Positions 45,194 through 54,640 are shown, counted from the first letter of the stretch. The stretch is DNA of 64,000 nt from CAZDYI01 sp964509765 (GCA_964509765.1 CAZDYI010000011.1:1-64000), one strand, 5' to 3'. Translations and numbers: made by a program. The notes: generated by a model not told the origin, from the sequence alone.

Positions 45194-46427
45194 GAAAGAA
45201 ACGGTCTGCTCGGTGACCCTCGGCGAGGACAAGTTCGTCGCGCTCGCGGCCAGGCGCAAGGGCGCGTCATTCGAGGTCCTCGGCTGCGGGACCGCGGCCT
45301 CCAAGGGCTACAGCAGGGGGATGATCACCGACATCGGCGAGGCCGCCGGAGCGCTCGAGGGCGCCGTGCGCCAGGCCGAGGTCATGGCAGGGACCAAGGT
45401 CGACGGCAGCGCCGTCGCCGGGCTCTCCGGCGAGCACATCCAGGGCGTGGACCGCAACGCGCACGTCAAGATCCAGGGCGGAGCGGTGACCGAGGCAGAC
45501 ATCGACCTCGCGCTCGACACGCTGCAGGCCTTCCCGCTCCAGCCCGGGCAGGAGATCCTGCACGTGCTCGAGCAGGAGTTCGTCATCGACGGCCAGGCCG
45601 GTATCCGCCACCCGCTCGGGATGCGCGGGTCGCTGCTCGAGGCCGACGCGCACGTGGTCACCGCCGCGACCAACGCGGCCGCGAACCACCGCTCGGCGCT
45701 CGAGAAGGCCAGCGCCGCGCCGCGCAAGCTGATGTCGTCGGCGCTCGCGACCGGCGTCGCGGTGACGACCGAGGACGAGCGCGAGATGGGCGTGGCCGCG
45801 CTCGACTGGGGCGGCGGGACCTGCGACTGCATCACCTTCAGGCGCGGGGTCCCGCGCCGGATACTCTCGCTGCCGCTCGGCGGGGCGGACATCGACCGCG
45901 ACGTCGCGAAGATCTTCCACATCCCGATGGCGAGCGCCGAGCGGATCAAGCGCGAGATCGGCAGCGCAGAGCAGGTCCAGGTAAGCGAGGACGAGAAGGT
46001 CACCGTCGACGCATCCGACAGCGACCGCAAGGTCGAGATCGAGCCGCACGTGCTGTCGATGACGATCCAGCCGCGGGTCGAAGAGATGCTCGAGAAGATC
46101 CGCGAGGCGCTCGGGCCCAAGCTCGACAAGGAGGCGCTGCCGGCCGGCGTCGTGCTCACCGGCGGGACCGCGCGGCTGCGCGGCGTGGTTGCGCTCGCAA
46201 ACGAGGTCCTGCACGTCCCGGTGCGGATGGGCAGGCCCCGCTACTCAGGCGTCAACGCCGACCTCGTCGAGGGGCCCGAGTTCGCGGCCAGCCTCGGCCT
46301 GCTCGAGCTGCTGGCGTCGCAGGAGGGGCACACCGAGGAGCCGCGCCGCGCGCCGGGACTCGGCGAGTGGCTCGCAAGGCTGTTCGGCGGCGGAAGCGCC
46401 GAGCCCAAGCAGCAGGGTAACGCCTGA
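45186..46427 (+). CDS. ftsA: Cell division protein FtsA
   Basis: 413 residues from the ATG, preceded by AGGAGAGG. Actin-like fold: SHS2/1C domain SGEHIQGVDRNAHVKI, ALDWGGGTCDCITFRRG and LPLGGADIDRDVAKIF nucleotide-binding segments, VVLTGGTARLRGVVALA. The C-terminal amphipathic helix GEWLARLFGGGS matches the FtsA membrane-targeting sequence. It tethers FtsZ filaments to the membrane. Confidence 0.95.
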   Translation: MDRKETVCSVTLGEDKFVALAARRKGASFEVLGCGTAASKGYSRGMITDIGEAAGALEGAVRQAEVMAGTKVDGSAVAGLSGEHIQGVDRNAHVKIQGGAVTEADIDLALDTLQAFPLQPGQEILHVLEQEFVIDGQAGIRHPLGMRGSLLEADAHVVTAATNAAANHRSALEKASAAPRKLMSSALATGVAVTTEDEREMGVAALDWGGGTCDCITFRRGVPRRILSLPLGGADIDRDVAKIFHIPMASAERIKREIGSAEQVQVSEDEKVTVDASDSDRKVEIEPHVLSMTIQPRVEEMLEKIREALGPKLDKEALPAGVVLTGGTARLRGVVALANEVLHVPVRMGRPRYSGVNADLVEGPEFAASLGLLELLASQEGHTEEPRRAPGLGEWLARLFGGGSAEPKQQGNA

Positions 46428-46431
46428 ACAC

Positions 46432-46437
46432 AGGAGG
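46432..46437 (+). promoter_or_regulatory. Strong ftsZ ribosome-binding site
   Basis: AGGAGG ends 9 bases before the ftsZ ATG. It is among the strongest Shine-Dalgarno sequences in the dcw operon, and ftsZ is one of the few genes there that is not start-stop coupled, which fits the need for high FtsZ amounts. Confidence 0.7.
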
Positions 46438-46446
46438 AAAGCGAAA

Positions 46447-47601
46447 ATGGAAAAGAGCTCAATCGACTTCGTCGACGAAAGCAAGACGCAGGCCAAGATC
46501 AAGGTCATCGGAGTCGGGGGCGCGGGCGGCAACGCCGCGAACGCGATGCTCAAGGCATCCCTAGACGGGGAGGTCGCGATGCACGCGATCAACACCGACG
46601 CCCAGGCGCTCGGCCGGATGGGCGAAGCCTGCGGCAGGATGCAGATCGGCTACGAGCTGACCAAGGGCCTCGGCGTGGGCGGTGACTGGGAGACCGCGGC
46701 CAAGGCGGCCATGGGCGACATCGACCGCATTGAGGACGTGGTCGCAGGGGCCGACATGGTGTTCATCGCAGCCGGCATGGGAGGCGGCACCGGCACCGGT
46801 GCGGCACCCGTGATCGCGCAGAAGTGCCGTGAGCTGGACATCCTCACCGTCGCCGTGGTGACCAAGCCTTTCGGTTGGGAGAACCGCAACGAGAACGCAC
46901 AGATCGGAATCGAAAACCTCTCGAAGAACGTGGACTCCATCATCGTTGTGCCCAACGACCGCCTCAAGGAGGTGTACGGCTCTGATCTGCCCATCTCCGA
47001 GGCATTTGACAAGTCCGACGAGATACTCACAAACGCCGTCGCCGGCATTTGCGAGATAATCTACTGTCCGGGCAAGGTCAACGTCGACTTTGCAGACGTC
47101 AAGTCGGTCATGTCGGAAATGGGCCAAGCGATGATGGGAACCGCGACCGAGTCGGGCATCGACCGGGCTGCGCGGGCCGCCCAGGCGGTGATCGAGTGTC
47201 CGCTGCTCGAGGGTATCAAGCTGTCGAACGCCCGCGGCGTGCTGGTCAACATCACGGTAGACCCTACCAAGCTGAAGTCAAGCGAGCTTGAGGAGGCGAT
47301 GAAGATCATCCGCGACACGACTTCGAGCTCTGCAAAGGTCTTCTTCGGCCTTGTGGACCGTGAGGACTTCGGCGACGACATGCGGATCACCCTCGTCGCT
47401 ACCGGCCTGCGCTCGGAATCCGGGGTGAAGAAGATCGACGGCGGCCCGGCTTCACCCGGAAAGTTAGCAAACGGTGGGTCGCCGATGTTCACTAGCAACC
47501 GCAAGCGAGCGGCCGCCATCGCCGAGCGCAACAACCAGGGTTCGCTCCTCGGCGGGGACAACTCGGACGTCCCGACCATGCTGCGCCGCCAGCACAGCTG
47601 A
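46447..47601 (+). CDS. ftsZ: Cell division GTPase FtsZ
   Basis: 384 residues. VIGVGGAGGNAANAM, INTDAQALGRM, the tubulin signature GMGGGTGTGAAPVIA, PNDRL and the T7 loop NVDFADVKSVM are all intact. The C-terminal peptide VPTMLRRQ matches the conserved FtsZ tail that binds FtsA. Codon use shifts to less GC-rich third positions than its neighbours, consistent with high expression. Confidence 0.97.
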   Translation: MEKSSIDFVDESKTQAKIKVIGVGGAGGNAANAMLKASLDGEVAMHAINTDAQALGRMGEACGRMQIGYELTKGLGVGGDWETAAKAAMGDIDRIEDVVAGADMVFIAAGMGGGTGTGAAPVIAQKCRELDILTVAVVTKPFGWENRNENAQIGIENLSKNVDSIIVVPNDRLKEVYGSDLPISEAFDKSDEILTNAVAGICEIIYCPGKVNVDFADVKSVMSEMGQAMMGTATESGIDRAARAAQAVIECPLLEGIKLSNARGVLVNITVDPTKLKSSELEEAMKIIRDTTSSSAKVFFGLVDREDFGDDMRITLVATGLRSESGVKKIDGGPASPGKLANGGSPMFTSNRKRAAAIAERNNQGSLLGGDNSDVPTMLRRQHS

Positions 47602-47630
47602 GGCGCGCTGCGGAGGCCGCGCCGGGAGAG

Positions 47631-48566
47631 GTGGCAACGCTGCTGCAGCGGACGCTCTCGGGGCCGAGCCCCGAGGTCTGCGGGGTAGGCCTGCACTCGG
47701 GCAGCGCGATCCGCATGCGGATCGTCCCGGCCGGCTGCGGGGAGGGCATCTCGTTCGTCCGCACCGACATAAACGGCGGCGCGAGGATCAGGCTGCGCGC
47801 CGGCAACGTCGGCGACACCATGCTCGCGACCACCATCGAGGAGGGCGGGGCGAAGGTCTCGACGATCGAGCACTTGCTGTTCGCCATGTGCATCTGCGGG
47901 GTGGACAACGCGACCGTAGAGATAGACGGTCCCGAGGTGCCCATCATGGACGGCAGCGCAAGGCCGTTCGTGCTGGTCCTGCGGGACACTGGATTGGCCG
48001 AGCAGGAGCGCCCGAAGCGCTTCATCAGGATCAAGAAGAGGGTGGAGGTCGGGCTGGACGGCGAGCCCGGCAGGCATGCCGCCTTCGAGCCCGCGCAGGC
48101 CCCGAGCTGGAGCGTGAGCGTCTCCTACCGCAACCCGGTGATCAGCCGCACCGCGCAGGACTTCGACCACGGGCTCGGCGACCACGCCGCGTCGGTCTCA
48201 AGGGTGGCAGGCGCGCGTACCTTCGGCTTCGTCCGCGACGTCGATCTGCTGCGTTCGAGGCAGCGCGCCTTGGGCGGGACGCTCGACAACGCAGTCGTCA
48301 TAGACGGCGGCAGGGTGCTCAACGCAGGCGGCCTGCGCCAGGACGACGAGTTCGTCGCGCACAAGATGCTCGACGTGATCGGCGACTGCTACACAGAGGG
48401 CAAGCTGGTCCTGGGCAGGTACAGCGCGAGCATGCCCGGGCATGCGCTCAACAACCGCCTGATGCGCGAGCTGCTCGCGGACGAGGAGAGCTGGGAGGAT
48501 ACGGAGGCGGACGCGATGGACGCGGACAGCCTGCCGGACTTCGGGCCGTTGCGGGCTACGCTCTAG
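47631..48566 (+). CDS. lpxC: UDP-3-O-acyl-N-acetylglucosamine deacetylase
   Basis: 311 residues from GTG. VCGVGLHSGSAIRMRI N-terminal motif, the zinc motif in VSTIEHLLFAMCICGVDN, VPIMDGSARPF, RTFGFVRDVDLLRSRQRALGG and the second metal/catalytic motif AHKMLDVIGDCY are those of LpxC. It performs the committed step of lipid A synthesis, so the cell has an outer membrane. Last gene of the dcw operon; the accessory island follows. Confidence 0.95.
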   Translation: MATLLQRTLSGPSPEVCGVGLHSGSAIRMRIVPAGCGEGISFVRTDINGGARIRLRAGNVGDTMLATTIEEGGAKVSTIEHLLFAMCICGVDNATVEIDGPEVPIMDGSARPFVLVLRDTGLAEQERPKRFIRIKKRVEVGLDGEPGRHAAFEPAQAPSWSVSVSYRNPVISRTAQDFDHGLGDHAASVSRVAGARTFGFVRDVDLLRSRQRALGGTLDNAVVIDGGRVLNAGGLRQDDEFVAHKMLDVIGDCYTEGKLVLGRYSASMPGHALNNRLMRELLADEESWEDTEADAMDADSLPDFGPLRATL

Positions 48567-48832
48567 AGCATCGGGTTGCGTCAGAGCAACTAGGCGACTG
48601 AATCCATCGCAAGAATAATGAAACCTTGGCAACACGGGCTAGGTCTACGCTGATATTAAATTACCCGTACCGGATCCAGCGATCTGGTGTGTTGCCAGGG
48701 CTAGTTTTCTGTTTGTGGATTGACCGTTCCTTGTCAAAGTAGACTTGTGCAGCGAATAAGCTCACACAGCGTAAATTAATGCTGAATCAAGCATTCCTGT
48801 TTATCCTCCGCGTCCTGCAGACCACTTTATGG

Positions 48833-48838
48833 TACAAT
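48833..48838 (+). promoter_or_regulatory. Putative -10 box of the first defence ATPase
   Basis: TACAAT 13 bases before ATG 48852, in an AT-rich 285-base gap that otherwise shows no feature. This implies a very short leader and an independent promoter rather than read-through from lpxC. Confidence 0.4.
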
Positions 48839-48851
48839 AATCATTGCCGGC

Positions 48852-50357
48852 ATGAACTCCTCAAAGGAAAAAACAGAGCTGGAGGTCAAGGATTTTGGCC
48901 CGATTGCAGAGGCTAATCTGGAGTTGTGCCCGTTGACGATCTTCGTCGGACCAAGCAACTCCGGCAAGACTTATCTTGCCTACCTGATATACGCTCTCCA
49001 CCAATTTTTTGGCGGAGCGGGGCTGTATGCCCGCTCTGGAAAGTCGCGGCCCCACACGTTTCGGGTCGACCAGAAGCTAAATCAAAAAGGAATCGAGATG
49101 GCCTCGAGCATTCTCCAAGGACTCGATAAAAAAGGAAAGAACAGCATCGATTCAAGGGTTAAAGTTTCTTTTCCCAAGGAATTCTCCAGATTCATAAAGA
49201 AATACCAAACTGAGAGGAAATATCAGTTCGGCGACGCCATCCAGGAGTGTTTTGGCCAGAACGGAAGCGAAGAAATGTTGATTCGAAGAGGTCAGGAATC
49301 AACAGGCTCTCGGATAGTTCTTAAACGTCTCTCTGAAGAGAACAAGACGGTGTTCGAGCAACAATTCAAGATACATCATGATGATGTATCAACATCAGTG
49401 AAGTTATTGAATGAGATACCATTAGCAGTTGGCGCTGATGACGCTCATTATTTTCAACAAATTGTCGATCATTATAATTCTCCGGAACAGTTTACATTCG
49501 TTAACGTACTTTCGGTTGTCGACAATCTCCTCATTCCTTCGTTGGTGAATCCGATGCACATGCCGGCATATTACCTGCCGGCAGACAGGACGGGGATAAT
49601 GCACTCGCACAGTGCAGTGTCGGAAACACAAGTCGATCGAGACTACAATGCAGCAAAATCAACGGAGCAGGAAAGAGTCTCGCCATTGTTTTCCGGCGTG
49701 CTGTCCGATTTCATCAAGCATTTGATCAAATTGAATCCAAAGAATATCCGGCTTATCAAGCACAGGAGGGATGCTGCCGATTTAGGAACAAATATCGAAG
49801 AAGAAATTCTTGAAGGAACCATAAAGGTTACAGGTGTCACAGGATACCCGGAATTCAGATACACGCCAGCTGGATGGAAAGGTGAAAACAACAGTCTGTC
49901 AATGATGCATGCCTCATCCATGGTATCTGAGCTTGCTCCAGTGGTTCTGTATCTTCGATACTACGTGTCTCCGAACAACGTTTTGATAGTTGAAGAGCCC
50001 GAAGCCCACCTGCACCCGGAAATGCAGATTAAGTTGGCGCAGCAACTGGCCGTCTTGGTCTCGAAGGGCGTCAGGGTAATTGTCACCACACATAGTGAAT
50101 GGTTGATGGAAGCATTTGCGAATATCGTGGAACGATCAAAAACTGGCTCTCGCAATGATGGGTCCGAAGTCAGCCTGAACTCGCGAGATGTCGGAGCGTG
50201 GCTGTTCACGACAAAGCGAGGTCCCAAGCGATCCATAGTTCAGAGAATTAACATTGATGAAACATCTGGTTTGTACCCAACAGATTTTGAGCGTGTAGCG
50301 ATTACATTGCACAATGAATGGGCCGACATCACCAGTGAAATAGAATCTAACCGATGA
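48852..50357 (+). CDS. OLD-like AAA ATPase, effector-coupled (module A)
   Basis: 501 residues, an SMC/OLD-like ATPase split by an insertion. Walker A FVGPSNSGKT at residues 31-40; ABC-signature-like SSMVSELAPVVLYLRYYV; Walker B LIVEEPEAHLHPEMQIKLAQQ near 378, then VIVTTHSEWLMEAFANIVER. The C-terminus GAWLF...YPTDFERVAITLHNEW has no nuclease motif. It is a full-length paralogue of the ATPase at 56804-58354. Codons are much AT-richer than in the dcw genes, pointing to horizontal transfer. It overlaps the next gene by 4 bases. Expected to sense invasion or DNA ends and license the partner (inference). Confidence 0.8.
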   Translation: MNSSKEKTELEVKDFGPIAEANLELCPLTIFVGPSNSGKTYLAYLIYALHQFFGGAGLYARSGKSRPHTFRVDQKLNQKGIEMASSILQGLDKKGKNSIDSRVKVSFPKEFSRFIKKYQTERKYQFGDAIQECFGQNGSEEMLIRRGQESTGSRIVLKRLSEENKTVFEQQFKIHHDDVSTSVKLLNEIPLAVGADDAHYFQQIVDHYNSPEQFTFVNVLSVVDNLLIPSLVNPMHMPAYYLPADRTGIMHSHSAVSETQVDRDYNAAKSTEQERVSPLFSGVLSDFIKHLIKLNPKNIRLIKHRRDAADLGTNIEEEILEGTIKVTGVTGYPEFRYTPAGWKGENNSLSMMHASSMVSELAPVVLYLRYYVSPNNVLIVEEPEAHLHPEMQIKLAQQLAVLVSKGVRVIVTTHSEWLMEAFANIVERSKTGSRNDGSEVSLNSRDVGAWLFTTKRGPKRSIVQRINIDETSGLYPTDFERVAITLHNEWADITSEIESNR

Positions 50358-50863
50358 CGCAACTCGTCGAGAAAATCGTCTCTGAAGTTCCCTGTGATTG
50401 CCTTGTGAAGGGCAAGCTAACCAAGAGCGGTTGCGACGTTCTGATGAATGAGGTGCCGACGCATAGCGTAGTAATCGATCTCGACAAGCACCCTTGCTTT
50501 GAAGGCAACAATCGGACACACTGTGACTACATTATGGTTGCGACCGACCTGGGAGATTTAAACATAATCGTCCCACTCGAGCTAAAAAAAGGCGATTTGG
50601 ATCCCAGCGATGCCTTGAAGCAATTGCAGGCTGGCGCGGATTTCGCCATGCGATTCATTACTGCCAAGGAGAAAGTAGAATTCCTGCCATATGCAGCGTC
50701 AGGAAATACGCGAAAACTAAGGAAGGAGGGCAAGAAAGTTTCAGACTATAAAATTAAAGTACGTGGCAAACTAATACCTCTACGACGAATCGAGTGCGGT
50801 GAAGCCCTTCCGCCAGCAATATACCGCGTGCTAACAAAACTAGGATGGAAGATCAAATTCTGA
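50354..50863 (+). CDS. Small effector candidate with PD-(D/E)XK-like motif (module A)
   Basis: 169 residues, coupled to the ATPase by an ATGA overlap. THCDYIMVATDLGDLNIIVPLELKKGDLDP contains an Asp, then after a beta hairpin an E-L-K triad, the arrangement of a PD-(D/E)XK nuclease core; a following helix DALKQLQAGADFAMRFI fits the fold. No named family was recognised. The combination with an OLD-like ATPase parallels known two-gene defence systems (for example Septu or PARIS) without matching their effectors. The nuclease call is inference from the motif and context. Confidence 0.5.
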   Translation: MTQLVEKIVSEVPCDCLVKGKLTKSGCDVLMNEVPTHSVVIDLDKHPCFEGNNRTHCDYIMVATDLGDLNIIVPLELKKGDLDPSDALKQLQAGADFAMRFITAKEKVEFLPYAASGNTRKLRKEGKKVSDYKIKVRGKLIPLRRIECGEALPPAIYRVLTKLGWKIKF

Positions 50864-51067
50864 AACGTGCGGATATTATGAGTCTCCAATCTGAAAAATC
50901 AGGCGACATGCAGTTCAGAGAGATATTGCACTTGGACATCATCATCTAGTAGTTCAAGCGAATTCGAATCTGAAAAAATTGATGTTGAAGACTATCAGGC
51001 AGGCTTATCGGATAGTAGTGACAGGGACTTCACGATTAGAATCAATAGCTCGAGAAGCCCCAGCCTC

Positions 51068-51307
51068 TTATACTATGTAAGAGAACCTGTACACGGTCCA
51101 AGTTGCGTTGGGGTTGGAGGAGCCCCTGCCGCCAGGCTCGCTTTTGCAACCGTGCTTATCTGCAAGTCTGATTTCCAATTGCTGGGCTTGCTCCCTTGTG
51201 AGGCCGTCCATCAGAACCACCCACTCGTAGATTTGCCCTGGGAGTTCTTTTTCCCATTGCTTCTGGCGGGCTTTGAGGTTAGTAGTCATTCCAACTACAC
51301 AGGGCAT
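51068..51307 (-). CDS. Small GIY-YIG-like protein
   Basis: 79 residues: CVVGMTTNLKARQKQWEKELPGQIYEWVVLMDGL then QAQQLEIRLADKHGCKSEPGG, like the second half of a GIY-YIG nuclease domain (VGMTxxLxxRxxxWxxxL...AQxLExxxAxxxGC). The leading GIY beta strand with its tyrosine is not in frame before the ATG, so it may be a truncated remnant. The about 200-base gap before it (50864-51067) shows nothing else. Confidence 0.45.
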   Translation of the reverse strand: MPCVVGMTTNLKARQKQWEKELPGQIYEWVVLMDGLTREQAQQLEIRLADKHGCKSEPGGRGSSNPNATWTVYRFSYIV

Positions 51308-51473
51308 AGTCCAACTCCAAGTCCGTATTGCGGGAAGATGATTCTACCATCAATGATCGCAGCAAATCAAGCTCGCAGCACGTCCACCCTACTTGTCGAT
51401 TGTCTATTGAAGGTCCGAATGCGGACTTGTTTAGCCGGCTCATTAGCTTCCAATGACCGAACGCCAACAGACT

Positions 51474-53465
51474 TTAGGAGCCCGATCCATTAGCAAAATT
51501 GTCCAAGGCAGAGATCACCTTCTGAAGCGGCCTCAGCGCCTCCGTGTTTTCTTGAAACTCGGTGTACGCCTTTTCTGCGTTATGCAGCAACTCGCTGTAG
51601 GTGATGAACCTGGCATCTGCGGAATCCAAGACATTGATCACTGTTTGCTGCCCGTCAGGCATGCTCCATTCCAACGGAGGCTCGCCCAACACGCAAATGA
51701 TGTCGATTCTCTCGTTGGTTGCCTTGTTCTCTTCCAACGCCGACTTGATGCTGGCTCGATACCTGTTAACCTGCTTCGCGAGATCATATACAGAGACATT
51801 TATTCCAGGACGCTTCAGTTCAACTATGACGTGTGTTCCAGTGGCTGTCCTGTACTGGATGTCGATTCTTGACCTGCGTTCCTCATCAGTCAGGTAGTCT
51901 GCATCCCCCTCCAAGATGGTGTTAATGGACCTCTCAAGAGTCTCAGACCCGATCGTCCTTTCCCATGCAGGGTCCAGCAGCCACAAGTGATCGAAGATGT
52001 ACTCCTGGATCACTCTCTCCAGTGCCTTGGCCTCCACCTTGTTGCGAATGGTCTTGATGATTTCCAGGCGCTCCTTCACGATCTCGCCGTACAACACGAT
52101 CTCAAGGCTGTCCATGTCAGCGAACACAGCCAGAAGCTCCTCGATGTTTTCACCGCTGACTGCGTCCAGCGCCTCGAGGTTCTTGGAGGTTCGGTAAAAC
52201 TCGAAGGCAATCGCAGCGTGCTTGATGAGCTGGTTCTTTTCTTGCTGGCTTGCTATGTTCAGCTGATTGATCTTCCCTATCCAGAGCTTGGCCTTGCCTT
52301 GTTGCTCTGAGGGAATGCTGTCAAGCCATTCATTGATTGCCGGTATCTTCACGGCCTGCTTGATTCCTTCCTTGGTTCTCAGTTCTGACCATTTCCCCTT
52401 GATGTGCTTCAGTTCCGTGCCGATGAATTTTGACAGCGCGACATAGCGCGGGTCGTCCTCGACCAGACTTTGCCTGCCTGTGGTTGCTGAATCATCGTCC
52501 TCGTCGTCCTTGCAAGTCGCCGTGTCCAAACCGTCGACGCGCAGTTCGCCAACAAGGTAGCTCGCATAGACCCCTCTCTCGGAGAAATCACTAAGCAAGT
52601 CCTCCTGCGCCATCTTTCCGCGCACGAAGATCGCAATGCGGTTGAGGTTTTCCCCACCCTCGACCTTGAGCTGGCTGCTTTCCTTCGCAGTGCCCAACCA
52701 GCCATTAATCGACAGCGAGCGAATTTCCCCATCCCCGGCGCCCTCGCTTCTGTCAATGGCGTCTTCGTCCAAATTCCCGCACTGCCGGACTATCTCTGCT
52801 TGGTCTCCGTACGTCCAGATGTACTGAAGCTTGTCATAGTACCCACGGTCTTCGGGCATGATCTGGCGGTCGTTGACGAACACGCTGAACTTTTCCTTCT
52901 CGCCGATTATGGAGAAGCGCCTTGCGAGCCTTTGCCGCAGCCAGTCGTCGCTTCGGGAGGTGAATTTCTTGCGCAGGTTGGACAGCGTGATCCTGGTGCC
53001 GTGCTGGAAGTCAATGCTGTCCGTCGGCAAGTCATCCGGGTAGTACTCCTTTCCGTTCGACTTGATCTCACTCTCAATCTTTTCCAAGCTGAGGCCCAGC
53101 GCTGTCTTGTTGCTGTCTTGCCGAGTTTCCACGACGATGTCCCTTGCTATGGACAGCAAGGACAGCTTCCCTATGCCCTTGCGTCCCATGGGCGACCTGC
53201 CCAGCTTTGTGGGCCCTGCCTGCTTCACCCTCCTTTGGTACCCGACAAGGAGGAAGCGGTCGATCACTTCGTCCCTTGTCATGCCGGTGCCATCGTCAGT
53301 GATGACGATCACGTCGCCGTTGACGCTGATGCGCACGTTGTTTGCATCGGCGTCCCACGAGTTGGCGACGATCTCGGAGAGAACGGCCGGCACGTTGCTG
53401 TACAGGTTCAGCCCGAGATGCTTCAGGACATCCAGGCTCAGCTTCATAACCAGTTGCCTGCTCAT
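51474..53465 (-). CDS. MORC/MutL-like GHKL ATPase with C-terminal nuclease-like domain
   Basis: 663 residues. GHKL ATP-binding motifs: N-box LSEIVANSWDADA near residue 30, DDGTGM near 57 and GRKGIGKLSLLSIA near 94. A middle helical region follows. The C-terminal 150 residues hold RIDIQYRTATGTHVIVELKRPG (about 533-555), a D...ExK arrangement as in restriction-endonuclease folds. MORC-like ATPases linked to methyltransferases were described in bacterial restriction-modification operons. It lies 101 bases downstream of the cytosine methyltransferase on the same strand, so it is the probable restriction subunit, ATP-gated. Confidence 0.75.
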   Translation of the reverse strand: MSRQLVMKLSLDVLKHLGLNLYSNVPAVLSEIVANSWDADANNVRISVNGDVIVITDDGTGMTRDEVIDRFLLVGYQRRVKQAGPTKLGRSPMGRKGIGKLSLLSIARDIVVETRQDSNKTALGLSLEKIESEIKSNGKEYYPDDLPTDSIDFQHGTRITLSNLRKKFTSRSDDWLRQRLARRFSIIGEKEKFSVFVNDRQIMPEDRGYYDKLQYIWTYGDQAEIVRQCGNLDEDAIDRSEGAGDGEIRSLSINGWLGTAKESSQLKVEGGENLNRIAIFVRGKMAQEDLLSDFSERGVYASYLVGELRVDGLDTATCKDDEDDDSATTGRQSLVEDDPRYVALSKFIGTELKHIKGKWSELRTKEGIKQAVKIPAINEWLDSIPSEQQGKAKLWIGKINQLNIASQQEKNQLIKHAAIAFEFYRTSKNLEALDAVSGENIEELLAVFADMDSLEIVLYGEIVKERLEIIKTIRNKVEAKALERVIQEYIFDHLWLLDPAWERTIGSETLERSINTILEGDADYLTDEERRSRIDIQYRTATGTHVIVELKRPGINVSVYDLAKQVNRYRASIKSALEENKATNERIDIICVLGEPPLEWSMPDGQQTVINVLDSADARFITYSELLHNAEKAYTEFQENTEALRPLQKVISALDNFANGSGS

Positions 53466-53566
53466 AATTTGGAAGTAAAGCGCTCTGCTCAGTTGCCAAT
53501 CGCATAATTTACCATGACATCCGCCGAAATCCCGCCATCAGCATGGATATGGCCCGGTTCATGGGT

Positions 53567-54622
53567 TCAGCCCGATCCCGCCACGTGCCTGACTATGCTT
53601 CTTCCGATCGCAGCCCCGAGCATGACGGGAACCGCATTGCCAACTATCCGGCTGATATCGAACTGGTTGACCTTCTCGCCAGGACGGACGAACTTGTACC
53701 GCTTGGGGAAGGTCTGCAGGATGGCCCCTTCCCGAAGCGATATCGCCCGGTCCTGATCGGGGTGTCCGAACCGTCCGTTGCCAAAACCACGATAGTTTGT
53801 GGTTATTGTCGGTGAAGGCTTGTCCCAGGACATGCGGTCATACACGTTCAGGTAGTTCTTGCCCACGCCACGAGTGTGGCAATCGGCGCGGATGGCCGGA
53901 TCCCAGTCCTTCCAGGTGCCACCCGGAACGGATTGCCTGATGCGCTCCATGTTCCTTTCCGACAGGCCGCTGGAGCGGTGCACAGGGTCGGAAGCGTCAG
54001 CTTGCCCTGCATCCAGCTGGGGCATGCCATGAATCGCCGACCTGACCGTCCTGCGCCTGCCAGCAGGGGTGGTCGGGCCGACCAGGGAGATCTCCCCCAG
54101 CCTCGAGGCCAGCAGGACCAGCCTGTTCCGGTGCTGGGGGACTCCGTAGTCGACGCAGTTCACGAGCTTGTGGAACACGCTGTAACCCTGCCTTTCCAGG
54201 CTTCGCACAAAGCCCTTGAACACCTCCTTGTTCCTGAGCGGAGGGACGTTCTCCATGGACACCAGCTCGGGGCGGGTCTGCTCGACCAAGCGGCCGAAGT
54301 GGGACAGCAGATTCCAGTTGCCGTGGGACGGGCCCACCTCGCGGCGGTTGTAGGCGGAGAAGGGCTGGCACGGGGCGCAGCCGGCCAACAGCCTCAGCTT
54401 CGAGCTGTCAAAATACGACGACAGCAAGCTTGATGTCGTGTCCTCCACCGACTGCAAAAGGAACTTGGCCTTGTTGTTGGCCGAGTAGGGATAGGCGCAG
54501 GCAGGGTCGGCGTCGATCCCCAGCCTCATGTCGATCCCGGCCTGCTCGAGACCGCGGGTAAGGCCTCCTGCGCCGCAGAACAGGTCAATGCCGCGGATTG
54601 ACTTTGCGGTTGAGTCATTCAT
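53567..54622 (-). CDS. dcm: DNA (cytosine-5)-methyltransferase
   Basis: 351 residues from the ATG at 54622; the frame is open to 55096 but that extension runs antisense through another coding region and is rejected. Motif I GIDLFCGAGGLTRGLEQAG at residues 11-29, motif IV GCAPCQPFSAYNRRE with catalytic C85, motif VI MENVP, motif VIII PQHRNRLVLL, and motif X ISRIVGNAVPVMLGAAI. It methylates C5 of cytosine in an unknown site, protecting host DNA; the MORC-like gene behind it is the likely restriction partner. Good -35/-10 directly upstream. Confidence 0.93.
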   Translation of the reverse strand: MNDSTAKSIRGIDLFCGAGGLTRGLEQAGIDMRLGIDADPACAYPYSANNKAKFLLQSVEDTTSSLLSSYFDSSKLRLLAGCAPCQPFSAYNRREVGPSHGNWNLLSHFGRLVEQTRPELVSMENVPPLRNKEVFKGFVRSLERQGYSVFHKLVNCVDYGVPQHRNRLVLLASRLGEISLVGPTTPAGRRRTVRSAIHGMPQLDAGQADASDPVHRSSGLSERNMERIRQSVPGGTWKDWDPAIRADCHTRGVGKNYLNVYDRMSWDKPSPTITTNYRGFGNGRFGHPDQDRAISLREGAILQTFPKRYKFVRPGEKVNQFDISRIVGNAVPVMLGAAIGRSIVRHVAGSG

Positions 54623-54640
54623 TTGTCTTGAATGCTGACT

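Noticed and set aside
52800..53507. 235-codon plus-strand frame opposite the MORC-like gene
   Set aside because: No domain features and the minus strand has a complete GHKL ATPase.
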